NCBI GenBank assembly: GCA_037178625.1
Contig: CM074134.1
Span: 1,488,001-1,552,000 of the forward strand
Direction of reading: 5' to 3'
Length of the DNA: 64,000 nt
Origin: Skeletonema tropicum
Taxonomy: Eukaryota > Bacillariophyta > Thalassiosirophyceae > Thalassiosirales > Thalassiosiraceae
The notes below the pieces were generated by a model. That model searched no databases. It was not told where the DNA came from and saw nothing but the letters and a program-made list of their open reading frames with translations. Position numbers and translations under genes: made by a program. How positions within the stretch are numbered: position 1 is the stretch's first letter; each line of letters opens with the position of its first letter. Shown piece by piece: positions 23,078 through 37,302 of this stretch.

Positions 23078-23440
23078 AATTAACGTCCTAATCTAAGTTG
23101 AAAAATATTGTATCATCACTTTCAAATCATACAGATATTATGTATGCAATTATTGCAAGTGAAAGGGCCGGTGCCGACGTGAAGTACCATAGTAGGTTCT
23201 CTTGAAATTTGAAATTTGAAATGAAACCAGCGCAGTAAGTGCGCAGTGGAGCCGTGGCTTCTCTGACTGGTGGATGAGTTTTAAGGAACTCTCAATTTTA
23301 AAACTCCTTTCAGGACTTTCTCGTAACCCCTAGACATAAGATACTTATTCCATCGTAAGTATGTAGACCCCTAGACATAAGCCTACTGAAGGAATAGGTA
23401 CCTTATGTCCTAGGGGTCTCCACCAGCACAAACTAGCTGC
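23078..23440. other. Spacer between PLE 3' end and right array
   Basis: No gene seen. It holds GAAATTT repeats near 23,205, a direct repeat GCGCAGT near 23,231, and another copy of CTGGTGGATGAGTTTTAAGG (23,267-23,286), also present in the 1.76-kb units. At its end lies a cluster of inverted repeats (23,327-23,419). Confidence 0.6.
23327..23419. repeat. Inverted-repeat cluster at the array boundary
   Basis: CCCCTAGACATAAG occurs twice in direct orientation (23,327-23,340 and 23,368-23,381). The second copy faces an almost perfect inverted copy, CTTATGTCCTAGGGGTCT (23,402-23,419). Between the direct copies is a separate palindrome, ATACTTA/TAAGTAT (23,341-23,362). The right array starts about 20 bp later. 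Confidence 0.8.
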
Positions 23441-25992
23441 CGACGATAAAATTGCAGTGTTGATGAGGATGACGGATGTAATGTGTATTTGCCCCGCCCG
23501 CCTGGTTCTGGTTGAATCTCCAGCCCTCCTCCTCCATTGTTGATTCATTCCATCAGCACTCTGTTTTTGAGAGTCATTGCTATCAGCGGCAGAATGAATG
23601 TCCACCGTCCACCCTCAGTTGCCTCTCTTATGAGACAATGATACAACGTTGTGTGATGCTACATCGCTCGGTGCTCGGTGCCTATGGTACCTGTGCTGCT
23701 GTGTTTCCATATTCCCGTTTCTGCCCAAACTTGTCCCGTTTCTGCCCAAACTTGTCCCGTTTCTGCCCAAACTTGTCCCAGGTTGATATCTCATGCACGC
23801 TCATGATGATTTAATAGGTTGAAGATCCAAGCGACGCATTCTTTCGCAGTCCATGGCAGGTAGTCGCTCGATTTATTGGCCTGTAGAAGTAATTGGGCGT
23901 CATAATAGTACTGGAAATCACGTGTGGTGTGGGTGGCACGTCGGCAGGGTGTGACATGCCGCCGAGACCTAGCGACAAAAGGAGCTTGTATGGCAGGATG
24001 GCAGGAGATAATATATCTACAATGGTTGATGGACACTATATCTTTGATTTGCCTCTCTACAGTAATCTAGCATTCAGCTTAACGGTTGAAAGGGCGAAAT
24101 ATTTGGAGACGGAGCGTGTAGATGCTAATTCGGTTGCACAGTCCATCGTCAAAAGTGTCGAAAACTACGACTCCGCCAATAGGTAGGCTTGCTGAATTCA
24201 ACTTGAACCGAGTTGCTGTTGCAAGAGGTGGGGAGCACAATCAGGCCCGTTATGATGAGGGAACTTGGGATTCATACTTCCAAGCCCCCGATTTCGACTG
24301 GAATATCATCAAGCAGACTGAGCGTCAGTGTATGCTCGTGTTCTGTGACCTATTCTCTACCGGCTATGCCCATTCTGCTCACTTGCCGTCTTCTATCTAT
24401 TTGGTGGTCTCCGCCGTGACAATGTTAGTGCTCTCAAAGCGCCCTACATCTTCCCCCACTTGAGAAATATGAAAAATGAAAGTGTTGCAACTAGAATGAC
24501 AAAAATTCTCCGCAATAATATTGAGCACGAGCTCCGTCGGAAAACGTTGTTCACGTCACGATCGATGAGAAAGGGCAGCATGACCGAGTTCCGGTTACAC
24601 CGCCCGAGATCTATCTTACGAGGAGGAACTTGCTCGCAGTGGGCATACAATTCTACCCGCCAACACCTTTGGAGAAGACAATGCTTCTATGGGCATCAGA
24701 AGAGCATCCCACCAAGAAGCAGAAGGCCACGGCAAGTACCCCTCCAGAATCAGAGACAGCCAATGCAGGTACCACCTAACAATCAGCCTACAATACCGTT
24801 GTGGCTAATGCCATCAAATCTACAGGGAACAATAAGACTGGTGGTGTTACTGTCCTGACTGAGTTGGAGAGGTTTGTGGAAGTTGGCACCATTAGTAAAA
24901 AACAAAAGGATTTTCTTAGTGCCGGCAGTGTGGGGCTTGTTTCAAAGTCCATCCTCAATGATATATGAAGAATGATTTGATTATTGGACTCCCTGATTAT
25001 AATTCCCTGGGGTCTGAAGGGGCTAGGTATTGCAGGGGAGTGACTGCTACTGCCATGGTCATCACTGCCGAGCAGTGGAAGGAGTTGTGCAATTTGGAGC
25101 CGACCGATCTCGATAATGATATCAATCGCAGGTTGTCGACCTTGAAGTGCAAGCACAGCTTCATCAAAGCGACAAAAGAAGCAAGGCAACATCAAGTATT
25201 CACAGTCTTGCCGAGAGAATTCAAAAGTTATGAAGAAACGGAAAGACGATGGTATGAGTGATTTAGAGACTAAGAACAAAATTCTTCGTGAGATTGGAAT
25301 TCAAAGTGGACAGCAATCACTCCGTGATGTATTTTCTCGGAGAAGTTCTAGTACGTAGTTAATTGTTACTCCTATGTAATAGTTCAAAGTGGACAGCAAT
25401 CACTCTGTGATATTGCTTGCTGGACCTGGCTGTGGCACGTGTATTATTGCTCTAGTAATAGGATGGATATCTACGAGTACTTGAATTTACTTTACTTTGA
25501 CTTCTAAGTACTCCCCCTCCATGCATGCATTCATTTCTATTCATTTCCCACTTGGGAAGTTTGGCAATCTCCGCTGCCGAGGGGCCAGTGGAACGGACAG
25601 CCTTGGCTTCAGTAACGGCATCATTGAAAGACTTTACACTTCTGAAAATGCAGCCAATGATGCATGACGAGTGAATATACGAATCATGATTCAGTCATGA
25701 CCATGGCGCATAAACTAACAAAGTCACCAGAACTGCCAAGAGGAATTACTTGCAAACTCAACCAGGATGACCAATCACCTAGGCCTCTCCTTGATGCTGC
25801 TGCCCAATTTCGATAGCTACATTTCCATCCTCTGCACCCACTACACCACTTCCAACGACACAAACTGAAAGTAACACTGGTTGATCGCATCCACGATAAT
25901 CCAAGCGCTTGCAGTCGCCACCTTCCACCTTCCGTATCGAGTCGGATTCTACTGGTAATCCTGCAGAACAACGGTATTGTCATGTCGAGAGA
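23441..25992 (+). repeat. 2.82-kb unit R1, truncated at its start
   Basis: About 2552 bp. The first part of the unit is replaced by the spacer. Confidence 0.95.
23956..25358 (+). pseudogene. Relic gene of the 2.82-kb unit (R1)
   Basis: Plus-strand copy of the relic described at 635-2037. The start MPPRPSDKRS and end SRRSSST are present, with the same lesions. Confidence 0.5.
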
Positions 25993-28814
25993 GTCCCAAT
26001 GCAAGTTGACCAATTGTTATTTTGGAAAATATGAATCCCAATTTGTTGCCCACTAGATAACTAGCCATAATGACTTGGCACTTCCTTCTGCGGTAAGAAG
26101 ATCAAAGATAAACTAGTCACAGCATTTATTGAATGTCCCAAAACGCTTCCTTGAGTTCATTGGCGCTTCCACATAATGCAGATCTTTCCATCCTTACTAT
26201 ACAGCCCGTCACGTAAATCGATGCTTGGGATGGCAGTTACGTTATGAGTTATGAGGCAAGACGATGATAAAATTGCAGTGTTGATGAGGATGACGGATGT
26301 AATGTGTATTTGCCCCGCCCGCCTGGTTCTGGTTGAATCTCCAGCCCTCCTCCTCCATTGTTGATTCATTCCATCAGCACTCTGTTTTTGAGAGTCATTG
26401 CTATCAGCGGCAGAATGAATGTCCACCGTCCACCCTCAGTTGCCTCTCTTATGAGACAATGATACAACGTTGTGTGATGCTACATCGCTCGGTGCTCGGT
26501 GCCTATGGTACCTGTGCTGCTGTGTTTCCATATTCCCGTTTCTGCCCAAACTTGTCCCGTTTCTGCCCAAACTTGTCCCGTTTCTGCCCAAACTTGTCCC
26601 AGGTTGATATCTCATGCACGCTCATGATGATTTAATAGGTTGAAGATCCAAGCGACGCATTCTTTCGCAGTCCATGGCAGGTAGTCGCTCGATTTATTGG
26701 CCTGTAGAAGTAATTGGGCGTCATAATAGTACTGGAAATCACGTGTGGTGTGGGTGGCACGTCGGCAGGGTGTGACATGCCGCCGAGACCTAGCGACAAA
26801 AGGAGCTTGTATGGCAGGATGGCAGGAGATAATATATCTACAATGGTTGATGGACACTATATCTTTGATTTGCCTCTCTACAGTAATCTAGCATTCAGCT
26901 TAACGGTTGAAAGGGCGAAATATTTGGAGACGGAGCGTGTAGATGCTAATTCGGTTGCACAGTCCATCGTCAAAAGTGTCGAAAACTACGACTCCGCCAA
27001 TAGGTAGGCTTGCTGAATTCAACTTGAACCGAGTTGCTGTTGCAAGAGGTGGGGAGCACAATCAGGCCCGTTATGATGAGGGAACTTGGGATTCATACTT
27101 CCAAGCCCCCGATTTCGACTGGAATATCATCAAGCAGACTGAGCGTCAGTGTATGCTCGTGTTCTGTGACCTATTCTCTACCGGCTATGCCCATTCTGCT
27201 CACTTGCCGTCTTCTATCTATTTGGTGGTCTCCGCCGTGACAATGTTAGTGCTCTCAAAGCGCCCTACATCTTCCCCCACTTGAGAAATATGAAAAATGA
27301 AAGTGTTGCAACTAGAATGACAAAAATTCTCCGCAATAATATTGAGCACGAGCTCCGTCGGAAAACGTTGTTCACGTCACGATCGATGAGAAAGGGCAGC
27401 ATGACCGAGTTCCGGTTACACCGCCCGAGATCTATCTTACGAGGAGGAACTTGCTCGCAGTGGGCATACAATTCTACCCGCCAACACCTTTGGAGAAGAC
27501 AATGCTTCTATGGGCATCAGAAGAGCATCCCACCAAGAAGCAGAAGGCCACGGCAAGTACCCCTCCAGAATCAGAGACAGCCAATGCAGGTACCACCTAA
27601 CAATCAGCCTACAATACCGTTGTGGCTAATGCCATCAAATCTACAGGGAACAATAAGACTGGTGGTGTTACTGTCCTGACTGAGTTGGAGAGGTTTGTGG
27701 AAGTTGGCACCATTAGTAAAAAAACAAAAGGATTTTCTTAGTGCCGGCAGTGTGGGGCTTGTTTCAAAGTCCATCCTCAATGATATATGAAGAATGATTT
27801 GATTATTGGACTCCCTGATTATAATTCCCTGGGGTCTGAAGGGGCTAGGTATTGCAGGGGAGTGACTGCTACTGCCATGGTCATCACTGCCGAGCAGTGG
27901 AAGGAGTTGTGCAATTTGGAGCCGACCGATCTCGATAATGATATCAATCGCAGGTTGTCGACCTTGAAGTGCAAGCACAGCTTCATCAAAGCGACAAAAG
28001 AAGCAAGGCAACATCAAGTATTCACAGTCTTGCCGAGAGAATTCAAAAGTTATGAAGAAACGGAAAGACGATGGTATGAGTGATTTAGAGACTAAGAACA
28101 AAATTCTTCGTGAGATTGGAATTCAAAGTGGACAGCAATCACTCCGTGATGTATTTTCTCGGAGAAGTTCTAGTACGTAGTTAATTGTTACTCCTATGTA
28201 ATAGTTCAAAGTGGACAGCAATCACTCTGTGATATTGCTTGCTGGACCTGGCTGTGGCACGTGTATTATTGCTCTAGTAATAGGATGGATATCTACGAGT
28301 ACTTGAATTTACTTTACTTTGACTTCTAAGTACTCCCCCTCCATGCATGCATTCATTTCTATTCATTTCCCACTTGGGAAGTTTGGCAATCTCCGCTGCC
28401 GAGGGGCCAGTGGAACGGACAGCCTTGGCTTCAGTAACGGCATCATTGAAAGACTTTACACTTCTGAAAATGCAGCCAATGATGCATGACGAGTGAATAT
28501 ACGAATCATGATTCAGTCATGACCATGGCGCATAAACTAACAAAGTCACCAGAACTGCCAAGAGGAATTACTTGCAAACTCAACCAGGATGACCAATCAC
28601 CTAGGCCTCTCCTTGATGCTGCTGCCCAATTTCGATAGCTACATTTCCATCCTCTGCACCCACTACACCACTTCCAACGACACAAACTGAAAGTAACACT
28701 GGTTGATCGCATCCACGATAATCCAAGCGCTTGCAGTCGCCACCTTCCACCTTCCGTATCGAGTCGGATTCTACTGGTAATCCTGCAGAACAACGGTATT
28801 GTCATGTCGAGAGA
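25993..28814 (+). repeat. 2.82-kb unit R2
   Basis: 2822 bp. It has the seven-base homopolymer allele (A-run near 27,718) shared with left unit L3. Confidence 0.95.
26777..28180 (+). pseudogene. Relic gene of the 2.82-kb unit (R2)
   Basis: Carries the extra A also seen in L3. The first frame stops at 27,005-27,007 and the in-frame TAA lies at 27,598-27,600. The segment ending SILNDI and the frame starting MKNDLI overlap as ATGA in the normal units. Confidence 0.5.
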
Positions 28815-31635
28815 GTCCCAATGCAAGTTGACCAATTGTTATTTTGGAAAATATGAATCCCAATTTGTTGCCCACTAGATAACTAGCCATAATGACTTGG
28901 CACTTCCTTCTGCGGTAAGAAGATCAAAGATAAACTAGTCACAGCATTTATTGAATGTCCCAAAACGCTTCCTTGAGTTCATTGGCGCTTCCACATAATG
29001 CAGATCTTTCCATCCTTACTATACAGCCCGTCACGTAAATCGATGCTTGGGATGGCAGTTACGTTATGAGTTATGAGGCAAGACGATGATAAAATTGCAG
29101 TGTTGATGAGGATGACGGATGTAATGTGTATTTGCCCCGCCCGCCTGGTTCTGGTTGAATCTCCAGCCCTCCTCCTCCATTGTTGATTCATTCCATCAGC
29201 ACTCTGTTTTTGAGAGTCATTGCTATCAGCGGCAGAATGAATGTCCACCGTCCACCCTCAGTTGCCTCTCTTATGAGACAATGATACAACGTTGTGTGAT
29301 GCTACATCGCTCGGTGCTCGGTGCCTATGGTACCTGTGCTGCTGTGTTTCCATATTCCCGTTTCTGCCCAAACTTGTCCCGTTTCTGCCCAAACTTGTCC
29401 CGTTTCTGCCCAAACTTGTCCCAGGTTGATATCTCATGCACGCTCATGATGATTTAATAGGTTGAAGATCCAAGCGACGCATTCTTTCGCAGTCCATGGC
29501 AGGTAGTCGCTCGATTTATTGGCCTGTAGAAGTAATTGGGCGTCATAATAGTACTGGAAATCACGTGTGGTGTGGGTGGCACGTCGGCAGGGTGTGACAT
29601 GCCGCCGAGACCTAGCGACAAAAGGAGCTTGTATGGCAGGATGGCAGGAGATAATATATCTACAATGGTTGATGGACACTATATCTTTGATTTGCCTCTC
29701 TACAGTAATCTAGCATTCAGCTTAACGGTTGAAAGGGCGAAATATTTGGAGACGGAGCGTGTAGATGCTAATTCGGTTGCACAGTCCATCGTCAAAAGTG
29801 TCGAAAACTACGACTCCGCCAATAGGTAGGCTTGCTGAATTCAACTTGAACCGAGTTGCTGTTGCAAGAGGTGGGGAGCACAATCAGGCCCGTTATGATG
29901 AGGGAACTTGGGATTCATACTTCCAAGCCCCCGATTTCGACTGGAATATCATCAAGCAGACTGAGCGTCAGTGTATGCTCGTGTTCTGTGACCTATTCTC
30001 TACCGGCTATGCCCATTCTGCTCACTTGCCGTCTTCTATCTATTTGGTGGTCTCCGCCGTGACAATGTTAGTGCTCTCAAAGCGCCCTACATCTTCCCCC
30101 ACTTGAGAAATATGAAAAATGAAAGTGTTGCAACTAGAATGACAAAAATTCTCCGCAATAATATTGAGCACGAGCTCCGTCGGAAAACGTTGTTCACGTC
30201 ACGATCGATGAGAAAGGGCAGCATGACCGAGTTCCGGTTACACCGCCCGAGATCTATCTTACGAGGAGGAACTTGCTCGCAGTGGGCATACAATTCTACC
30301 CGCCAACACCTTTGGAGAAGACAATGCTTCTATGGGCATCAGAAGAGCATCCCACCAAGAAGCAGAAGGCCACGGCAAGTACCCCTCCAGAATCAGAGAC
30401 AGCCAATGCAGGTACCACCTAACAATCAGCCTACAATACCGTTGTGGCTAATGCCATCAAATCTACAGGGAACAATAAGACTGGTGGTGTTACTGTCCTG
30501 ACTGAGTTGGAGAGGTTTGTGGAAGTTGGCACCATTAGTAAAAAACAAAAGGATTTTCTTAGTGCCGGCAGTGTGGGGCTTGTTTCAAAGTCCATCCTCA
30601 ATGATATATGAAGAATGATTTGATTATTGGACTCCCTGATTATAATTCCCTGGGGTCTGAAGGGGCTAGGTATTGCAGGGGAGTGACTGCTACTGCCATG
30701 GTCATCACTGCCGAGCAGTGGAAGGAGTTGTGCAATTTGGAGCCGACCGATCTCGATAATGATATCAATCGCAGGTTGTCGACCTTGAAGTGCAAGCACA
30801 GCTTCATCAAAGCGACAAAAGAAGCAAGGCAACATCAAGTATTCACAGTCTTGCCGAGAGAATTCAAAAGTTATGAAGAAACGGAAAGACGATGGTATGA
30901 GTGATTTAGAGACTAAGAACAAAATTCTTCGTGAGATTGGAATTCAAAGTGGACAGCAATCACTCCGTGATGTATTTTCTCGGAGAAGTTCTAGTACGTA
31001 GTTAATTGTTACTCCTATGTAATAGTTCAAAGTGGACAGCAATCACTCTGTGATATTGCTTGCTGGACCTGGCTGTGGCACGTGTATTATTGCTCTAGTA
31101 ATAGGATGGATATCTACGAGTACTTGAATTTACTTTACTTTGACTTCTAAGTACTCCCCCTCCATGCATGCATTCATTTCTATTCATTTCCCACTTGGGA
31201 AGTTTGGCAATCTCCGCTGCCGAGGGGCCAGTGGAACGGACAGCCTTGGCTTCAGTAACGGCATCATTGAAAGACTTTACACTTCTGAAAATGCAGCCAA
31301 TGATGCATGACGAGTGAATATACGAATCATGATTCAGTCATGACCATGGCGCATAAACTAACAAAGTCACCAGAACTGCCAAGAGGAATTACTTGCAAAC
31401 TCAACCAGGATGACCAATCACCTAGGCCTCTCCTTGATGCTGCTGCCCAATTTCGATAGCTACATTTCCATCCTCTGCACCCACTACACCACTTCCAACG
31501 ACACAAACTGAAAGTAACACTGGTTGATCGCATCCACGATAATCCAAGCGCTTGCAGTCGCCACCTTCCACCTTCCGTATCGAGTCGGATTCTACTGGTA
31601 ATCCTGCAGAACAACGGTATTGTCATGTCGAGAGA
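28815..31635 (+). repeat. 2.82-kb unit R3
   Basis: 2821 bp, close to the consensus; no private variant noticed. Confidence 0.95.
29599..31001 (+). pseudogene. Relic gene of the 2.82-kb unit (R3)
   Basis: Consensus form of the relic. Confidence 0.5.
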
Positions 31636-34475
31636 GTCCCAATGCAAGTTGACCAATTGTTATTTTGGAAAATATGAATCCCAATTTGTTGCCCACTAGA
31701 TAACTAGCCATAATGACTTGGCACTTCCTTCTGCGGTAAGAAGATCAAAGATAAACTAGTCACAGCATTTATTGAATGTCCCAAAACGCTTCCTTGAGTT
31801 CATTGGCGCTTCCACATAATGCAGATCTTTCCATCCTTACTATACAGCCCGTCACGTAAATCGATGCTTGGGATGGCAGTTACGTTATGAGTTATGAGGC
31901 AAGACGATGATAAAATTGCAGTGTTGATGAGGATGACGGATGTAATGTGTATTTGCCCCGCCCGCCTGGTTCTGGTTGAATCTCCAGCCCTCCTCCTCCA
32001 TTGTTGATTCATTCCATCAGCACTCTGTTTTTGAGAGTCATTGCTATCAGCGGCAGAATGAATGTCCACCGTCCACCCTCAGTTGCCTCTCTTATGAGAC
32101 AATGATACAACGTTGTGTGATGCTACATCGCTCGGTGCTCGGTGCCTATGGTACCTAATGTAGTATAATGTGCTGCTGTGTTTCCATATTCCCGTTTCTG
32201 CCCAAACTTGTCCCGTTTCTGCCCAAACTTGTCCCGTTTCTGCCCAAACTTGTCCCAGGTTGATATCTCATGCACGCTCATGATGATTTAATAGGTTGAA
32301 GATCCAAGCGACGCATTCTTTCGCAGTCCATGGCAGGTAGTCGCTCGATTTATTGGCCTGTAGAAGTAATTGGGCGTCATAATAGTACTGGAAATCACGT
32401 GTGGTGTGGGTGGCACGTCGGCAGGGTGTGACATGCCGCCGAGACCTAGCGACAAAAGGAGCTTGTATGGCAGGATGGCAGGAGATAATATATCTACAAT
32501 GGTTGATGGACACTATATCTTTGATTTGCCTCTCTACAGTAATCTAGCATTCAGCTTAACGGTTGAAAGGGCGAAATATTTGGAGACGGAGCGTGTAGAT
32601 GCTAATTCGGTTGCACAGTCCATCGTCAAAAGTGTCGAAAACTACGACTCCGCCAATAGGTAGGCTTGCTGAATTCAACTTGAACCGAGTTGCTGTTGCA
32701 AGAGGTGGGGAGCACAATCAGGCCCGTTATGATGAGGGAACTTGGGATTCATACTTCCAAGCCCCCGATTTCGACTGGAATATCATCAAGCAGACTGAGC
32801 GTCAGTGTATGCTCGTGTTCTGTGACCTATTCTCTACCGGCTATGCCCATTCTGCTCACTTGCCGTCTTCTATCTATTTGGTGGTCTCCGCCGTGACAAT
32901 GTTAGTGCTCTCAAAGCGCCCTACATCTTCCCCCACTTGAGAAATATGAAAAATGAAAGTGTTGCAACTAGAATGACAAAAATTCTCCGCAATAATATTG
33001 AGCACGAGCTCCGTCGGAAAACGTTGTTCACGTCACGATCGATGAGAAAGGGCAGCATGACCGAGTTCCGGTTACACCGCCCGAGATCTATCTTACGAGG
33101 AGGAACTTGCTCGCAGTGGGCATACAATTCTACCCGCCAACACCTTTGGAGAAGACAATGCTTCTATGGGCATCAGAAGAGCATCCCACCAAGAAGCAGA
33201 AGGCCACGGCAAGTACAAGTACCCCTCCAGAATCAGAGACAGCCAATGCAGGTACCACCTAACAATCAGCCTACAATACCGTTGTGGCTAATGCCATCAA
33301 ATCTACAGGGAACAATAAGACTGGTGGTGTTACTGTCCTGACTGAGTTGGAGAGGTTTGTGGAAGTTGGCACCATTAGTAAAAAACAAAAGGATTTTCTT
33401 AGTGCCGGCAGTGTGGGGCTTGTTTCAAAGTCCATCCTCAATGATATATGAAGAATGATTTGATTATTGGACTCCCTGATTATAATTCCCTGGGGTCTGA
33501 AGGGGCTAGGTATTGCAGGGGAGTGACTGCTACTGCCATGGTCATCACTGCCGAGCAGTGGAAGGAGTTGTGCAATTTGGAGCCGACCGATCTCGATAAT
33601 GATATCAATCGCAGGTTGTCGACCTTGAAGTGCAAGCACAGCTTCATCAAAGCGACAAAAGAAGCAAGGCAACATCAAGTATTCACAGTCTTGCCGAGAG
33701 AATTCAAAAGTTATGAAGAAACGGAAAGACGATGGTATGAGTGATTTAGAGACTAAGAACAAAATTCTTCGTGAGATTGGAATTCAAAGTGGACAGCAAT
33801 CACTCCGTGATGTATTTTCTCGGAGAAGTTCTAGTACGTAGTTAATTGTTACTCCTATGTAATAGTTCAAAGTGGACAGCAATCACTCTGTGATATTGCT
33901 TGCTGGACCTGGCTGTGGCACGTGTATTATTGCTCTAGTAATAGGATGGATATCTACGAGTACTTGAATTTACTTTACTTTGACTTCTAAGTACTCCCCC
34001 TCCATGCATGCATTCATTTCTATTCATTTCCCACTTGGGAAGTTTGGCAATCTCCGCTGCCGAGGGGCCAGTGGAACGGACAGCCTTGGCTTCAGTAACG
34101 GCATCATTGAAAGACTTTACACTTCTGAAAATGCAGCCAATGATGCATGACGAGTGAATATACGAATCATGATTCAGTCATGACCATGGCGCATAAACTA
34201 ACAAAGTCACCAGAACTGCCAAGAGGAATTACTTGCAAACTCAACCAGGATGACCAATCACCTAGGCCTCTCCTTGATGCTGCTGCCCAATTTCGATAGC
34301 TACATTTCCATCCTCTGCACCCACTACACCACTTCCAACGACACAAACTGAAAGTAACACTGGTTGATCGCATCCACGATAATCCAAGCGCTTGCAGTCG
34401 CCACCTTCCACCTTCCGTATCGAGTCGGATTCTACTGGTAATCCTGCAGAACAACGGTATTGTCATGTCGAGAGA
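31636..34475 (+). repeat. 2.82-kb unit R4
   Basis: 2840 bp. A 13-bp insertion near 32,157 (AATGTAGTATAAT) and a 6-bp tandem duplication near 33,215 (AAGTAC) account for the extra length. Confidence 0.95.
32433..33841 (+). pseudogene. Relic gene of the 2.82-kb unit (R4)
   Basis: The 6-bp duplication adds two codons without a frame change (RQVQVPLQN in one frame). Confidence 0.5.
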
Positions 34476-37302
34476 GTCCCAATGCAAGTTGACCAATTGT
34501 TATTTTGGAAAATATGAATCCCAATTTGTTGCCCACTAGATAACTAGCCATAATGACTTGGCACTTCCTTCTGCGGTAAGAAGATCAAAGATAAACTAGT
34601 CACAGCATTTATTGAATGTCCCAAAACGCTTCCTTGAGTTCATTGGCGCTTCCACATAATGCAGATCTTTCCATCCTTACTATACAGCCCGTCACGTAAA
34701 TCGATGCTTGGGATGGCAGTTACGTTATGAGTTATGAGGCAAGACGATGATAAAATTGCAGTGTTGATGAGGATGACGGATGTAATGTGTATTTGCCCCG
34801 CCCGCCTGGTTCTGGTTGAATCTCCAGCCCTCCTCCTCCATTGTTGATTCATTCCATCAGCACTCTGTTTTTGAGAGTCATTGCTATCAGCGGCAGAATG
34901 AATGTCCACCGTCCACCCTCAGTTGCCTCTCTTATGAGACAATGATACAACGTTGTGTGATGCTACATCGCTCGGTGCTCGGTGCCTATGGTACCTGTGC
35001 TGCTGTGTTTCCATATTCCCGTTTCTGCCCAAACTTGTCCCGTTTCTGCCCAAACTTGTCCCGTTTCTGCCCAAACTTGTCCCAGGTTGATATCTCATGC
35101 ACGCTCATGATGATTTAATAGGTTGAAGATCCAAGCGACGCATTCTTTCGCAGTCCATGGCAGGTAGTCGCTCGATTTATTGGCCTGTAGAAGTAATTGG
35201 GCGTCATAATAGTACTGGAAATCACGTGTGGTGTGGGTGGCACGTCGGCAGGGTGTGACATGCCGCCGAGACCTAGCGACAAAAGGAGCTTGTATGGCAG
35301 GATGGCAGGAGATAATATATCTACAATGGTTGATGGACACTATATCTTTGATTTGCCTCTCTACAGTAATCTAGCATTCAGCTTAACGGTTGAAAGGGCG
35401 AAATATTTGGAGACGGAGCGTGTAGATGCTAATTCGGTTGCACAGTCCATCGTCAAAAGTGTCGAAAACTACGACTCCGCCAATAGGTAGGCTTGCTGAA
35501 TTCAACTTGAACCGAGTTGCTGTTGCAAGAGGTGGGGAGCACAATCAGGCCCGTTATGATGAGGGAACTTGGGATTCATACTTCCAAGCCCCCGATTTCG
35601 ACTGGAATATCATCAAGCAGACTGAGCGTCAGTGTATGCTCGTGTTCTGTGACCTATTCTCTACCGGCTATGCCCATTCTGCTCACTTGCCGTCTTCTAT
35701 CTATTTGGTGGTCTCCGCCGTGACAATGTTAGTGCTCTCAAAGCGCCCTACATCTTCCCCCACTTGAGAAATATGAAAAATGAAAGTGTTGCAACTAGAA
35801 TGACAAAAATTCTCCGCAATAGCAATAATATTGAGCACGAGCTCCGTCGGAAAACGTTGTTCACGTCACGATCGATGAGAAAGGGCAGCATGACCGAGTT
35901 CCGGTTACACCGCCCGAGATCTATCTTACGAGGAGGAACTTGCTCGCAGTGGGCATACAATTCTACCCGCCAACACCTTTGGAGAAGACAATGCTTCTAT
36001 GGGCATCAGAAGAGCATCCCACCAAGAAGCAGAAGGCCACGGCAAGTACCCCTCCAGAATCAGAGACAGCCAATGCAGGTACCACCTAACAATCAGCCTA
36101 CAATACCGTTGTGGCTAATGCCATCAAATCTACAGGGAACAATAAGACTGGTGGTGTTACTGTCCTGACTGAGTTGGAGAGGTTTGTGGAAGTTGGCACC
36201 ATTAGTAAAAAACAAAAGGATTTTCTTAGTGCCGGCAGTGTGGGGCTTGTTTCAAAGTCCATCCTCAATGATATATGAAGAATGATTTGATTATTGGACT
36301 CCCTGATTATAATTCCCTGGGGTCTGAAGGGGCTAGGTATTGCAGGGGAGTGACTGCTACTGCCATGGTCATCACTGCCGAGCAGTGGAAGGAGTTGTGC
36401 AATTTGGAGCCGACCGATCTCGATAATGATATCAATCGCAGGTTGTCGACCTTGAAGTGCAAGCACAGCTTCATCAAAGCGACAAAAGAAGCAAGGCAAC
36501 ATCAAGTATTCACAGTCTTGCCGAGAGAATTCAAAAGTTATGAAGAAACGGAAAGACGATGGTATGAGTGATTTAGAGACTAAGAACAAAATTCTTCGTG
36601 AGATTGGAATTCAAAGTGGACAGCAATCACTCCGTGATGTATTTTCTCGGAGAAGTTCTAGTACGTAGTTAATTGTTACTCCTATGTAATAGTTCAAAGT
36701 GGACAGCAATCACTCTGTGATATTGCTTGCTGGACCTGGCTGTGGCACGTGTATTATTGCTCTAGTAATAGGATGGATATCTACGAGTACTTGAATTTAC
36801 TTTACTTTGACTTCTAAGTACCCCCCCTCCATGCATGCATTCATTTCTATTCATTTCCCACTTGGGAAGTTTGGCAATCTCCGCTGCCGAGGGGCCAGTG
36901 GAACGGACAGCCTTGGCTTCAGTAACGGCATCATTGAAAGACTTTACACTTCTGAAAATGCAGCCAATGATGCATGACGAGTGAATATACGAATCATGAT
37001 TCAGTCATGACCATGGCGCATAAACTAACAAAGTCACCAGAACTGCCAAGAGGAATTACTTGCAAACTCAACCAGGATGACCAATCACCTAGGCCTCTCC
37101 TTGATGCTGCTGCCCAATTTCGATAGCTACATTTCCATCCTCTGCACCCACTACACCACTTCCAACGACACAAACTGAAAGTAACACTGGTTGATCGCAT
37201 CCACGATAATCCAAGCGCTTGCAGTCGCCACCTTCCACCTTCCGTATCGAGTCGGATTCTACTGGTAATCCTGCAGAACAACGGTATTGTCATGTCGAGA
37301 GA
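34476..37302 (+). repeat. 2.82-kb unit R5
   Basis: 2827 bp. It has a 6-bp insertion (AATAGC) near 35,820 and a T-to-C change in GTACCCCCCCTCC near 36,822. Confidence 0.95.
35260..36668 (+). pseudogene. Relic gene of the 2.82-kb unit (R5)
   Basis: A 6-bp in-frame insertion adds two residues (RNSNNIEHEL instead of RNNIEHEL). Confidence 0.5.
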
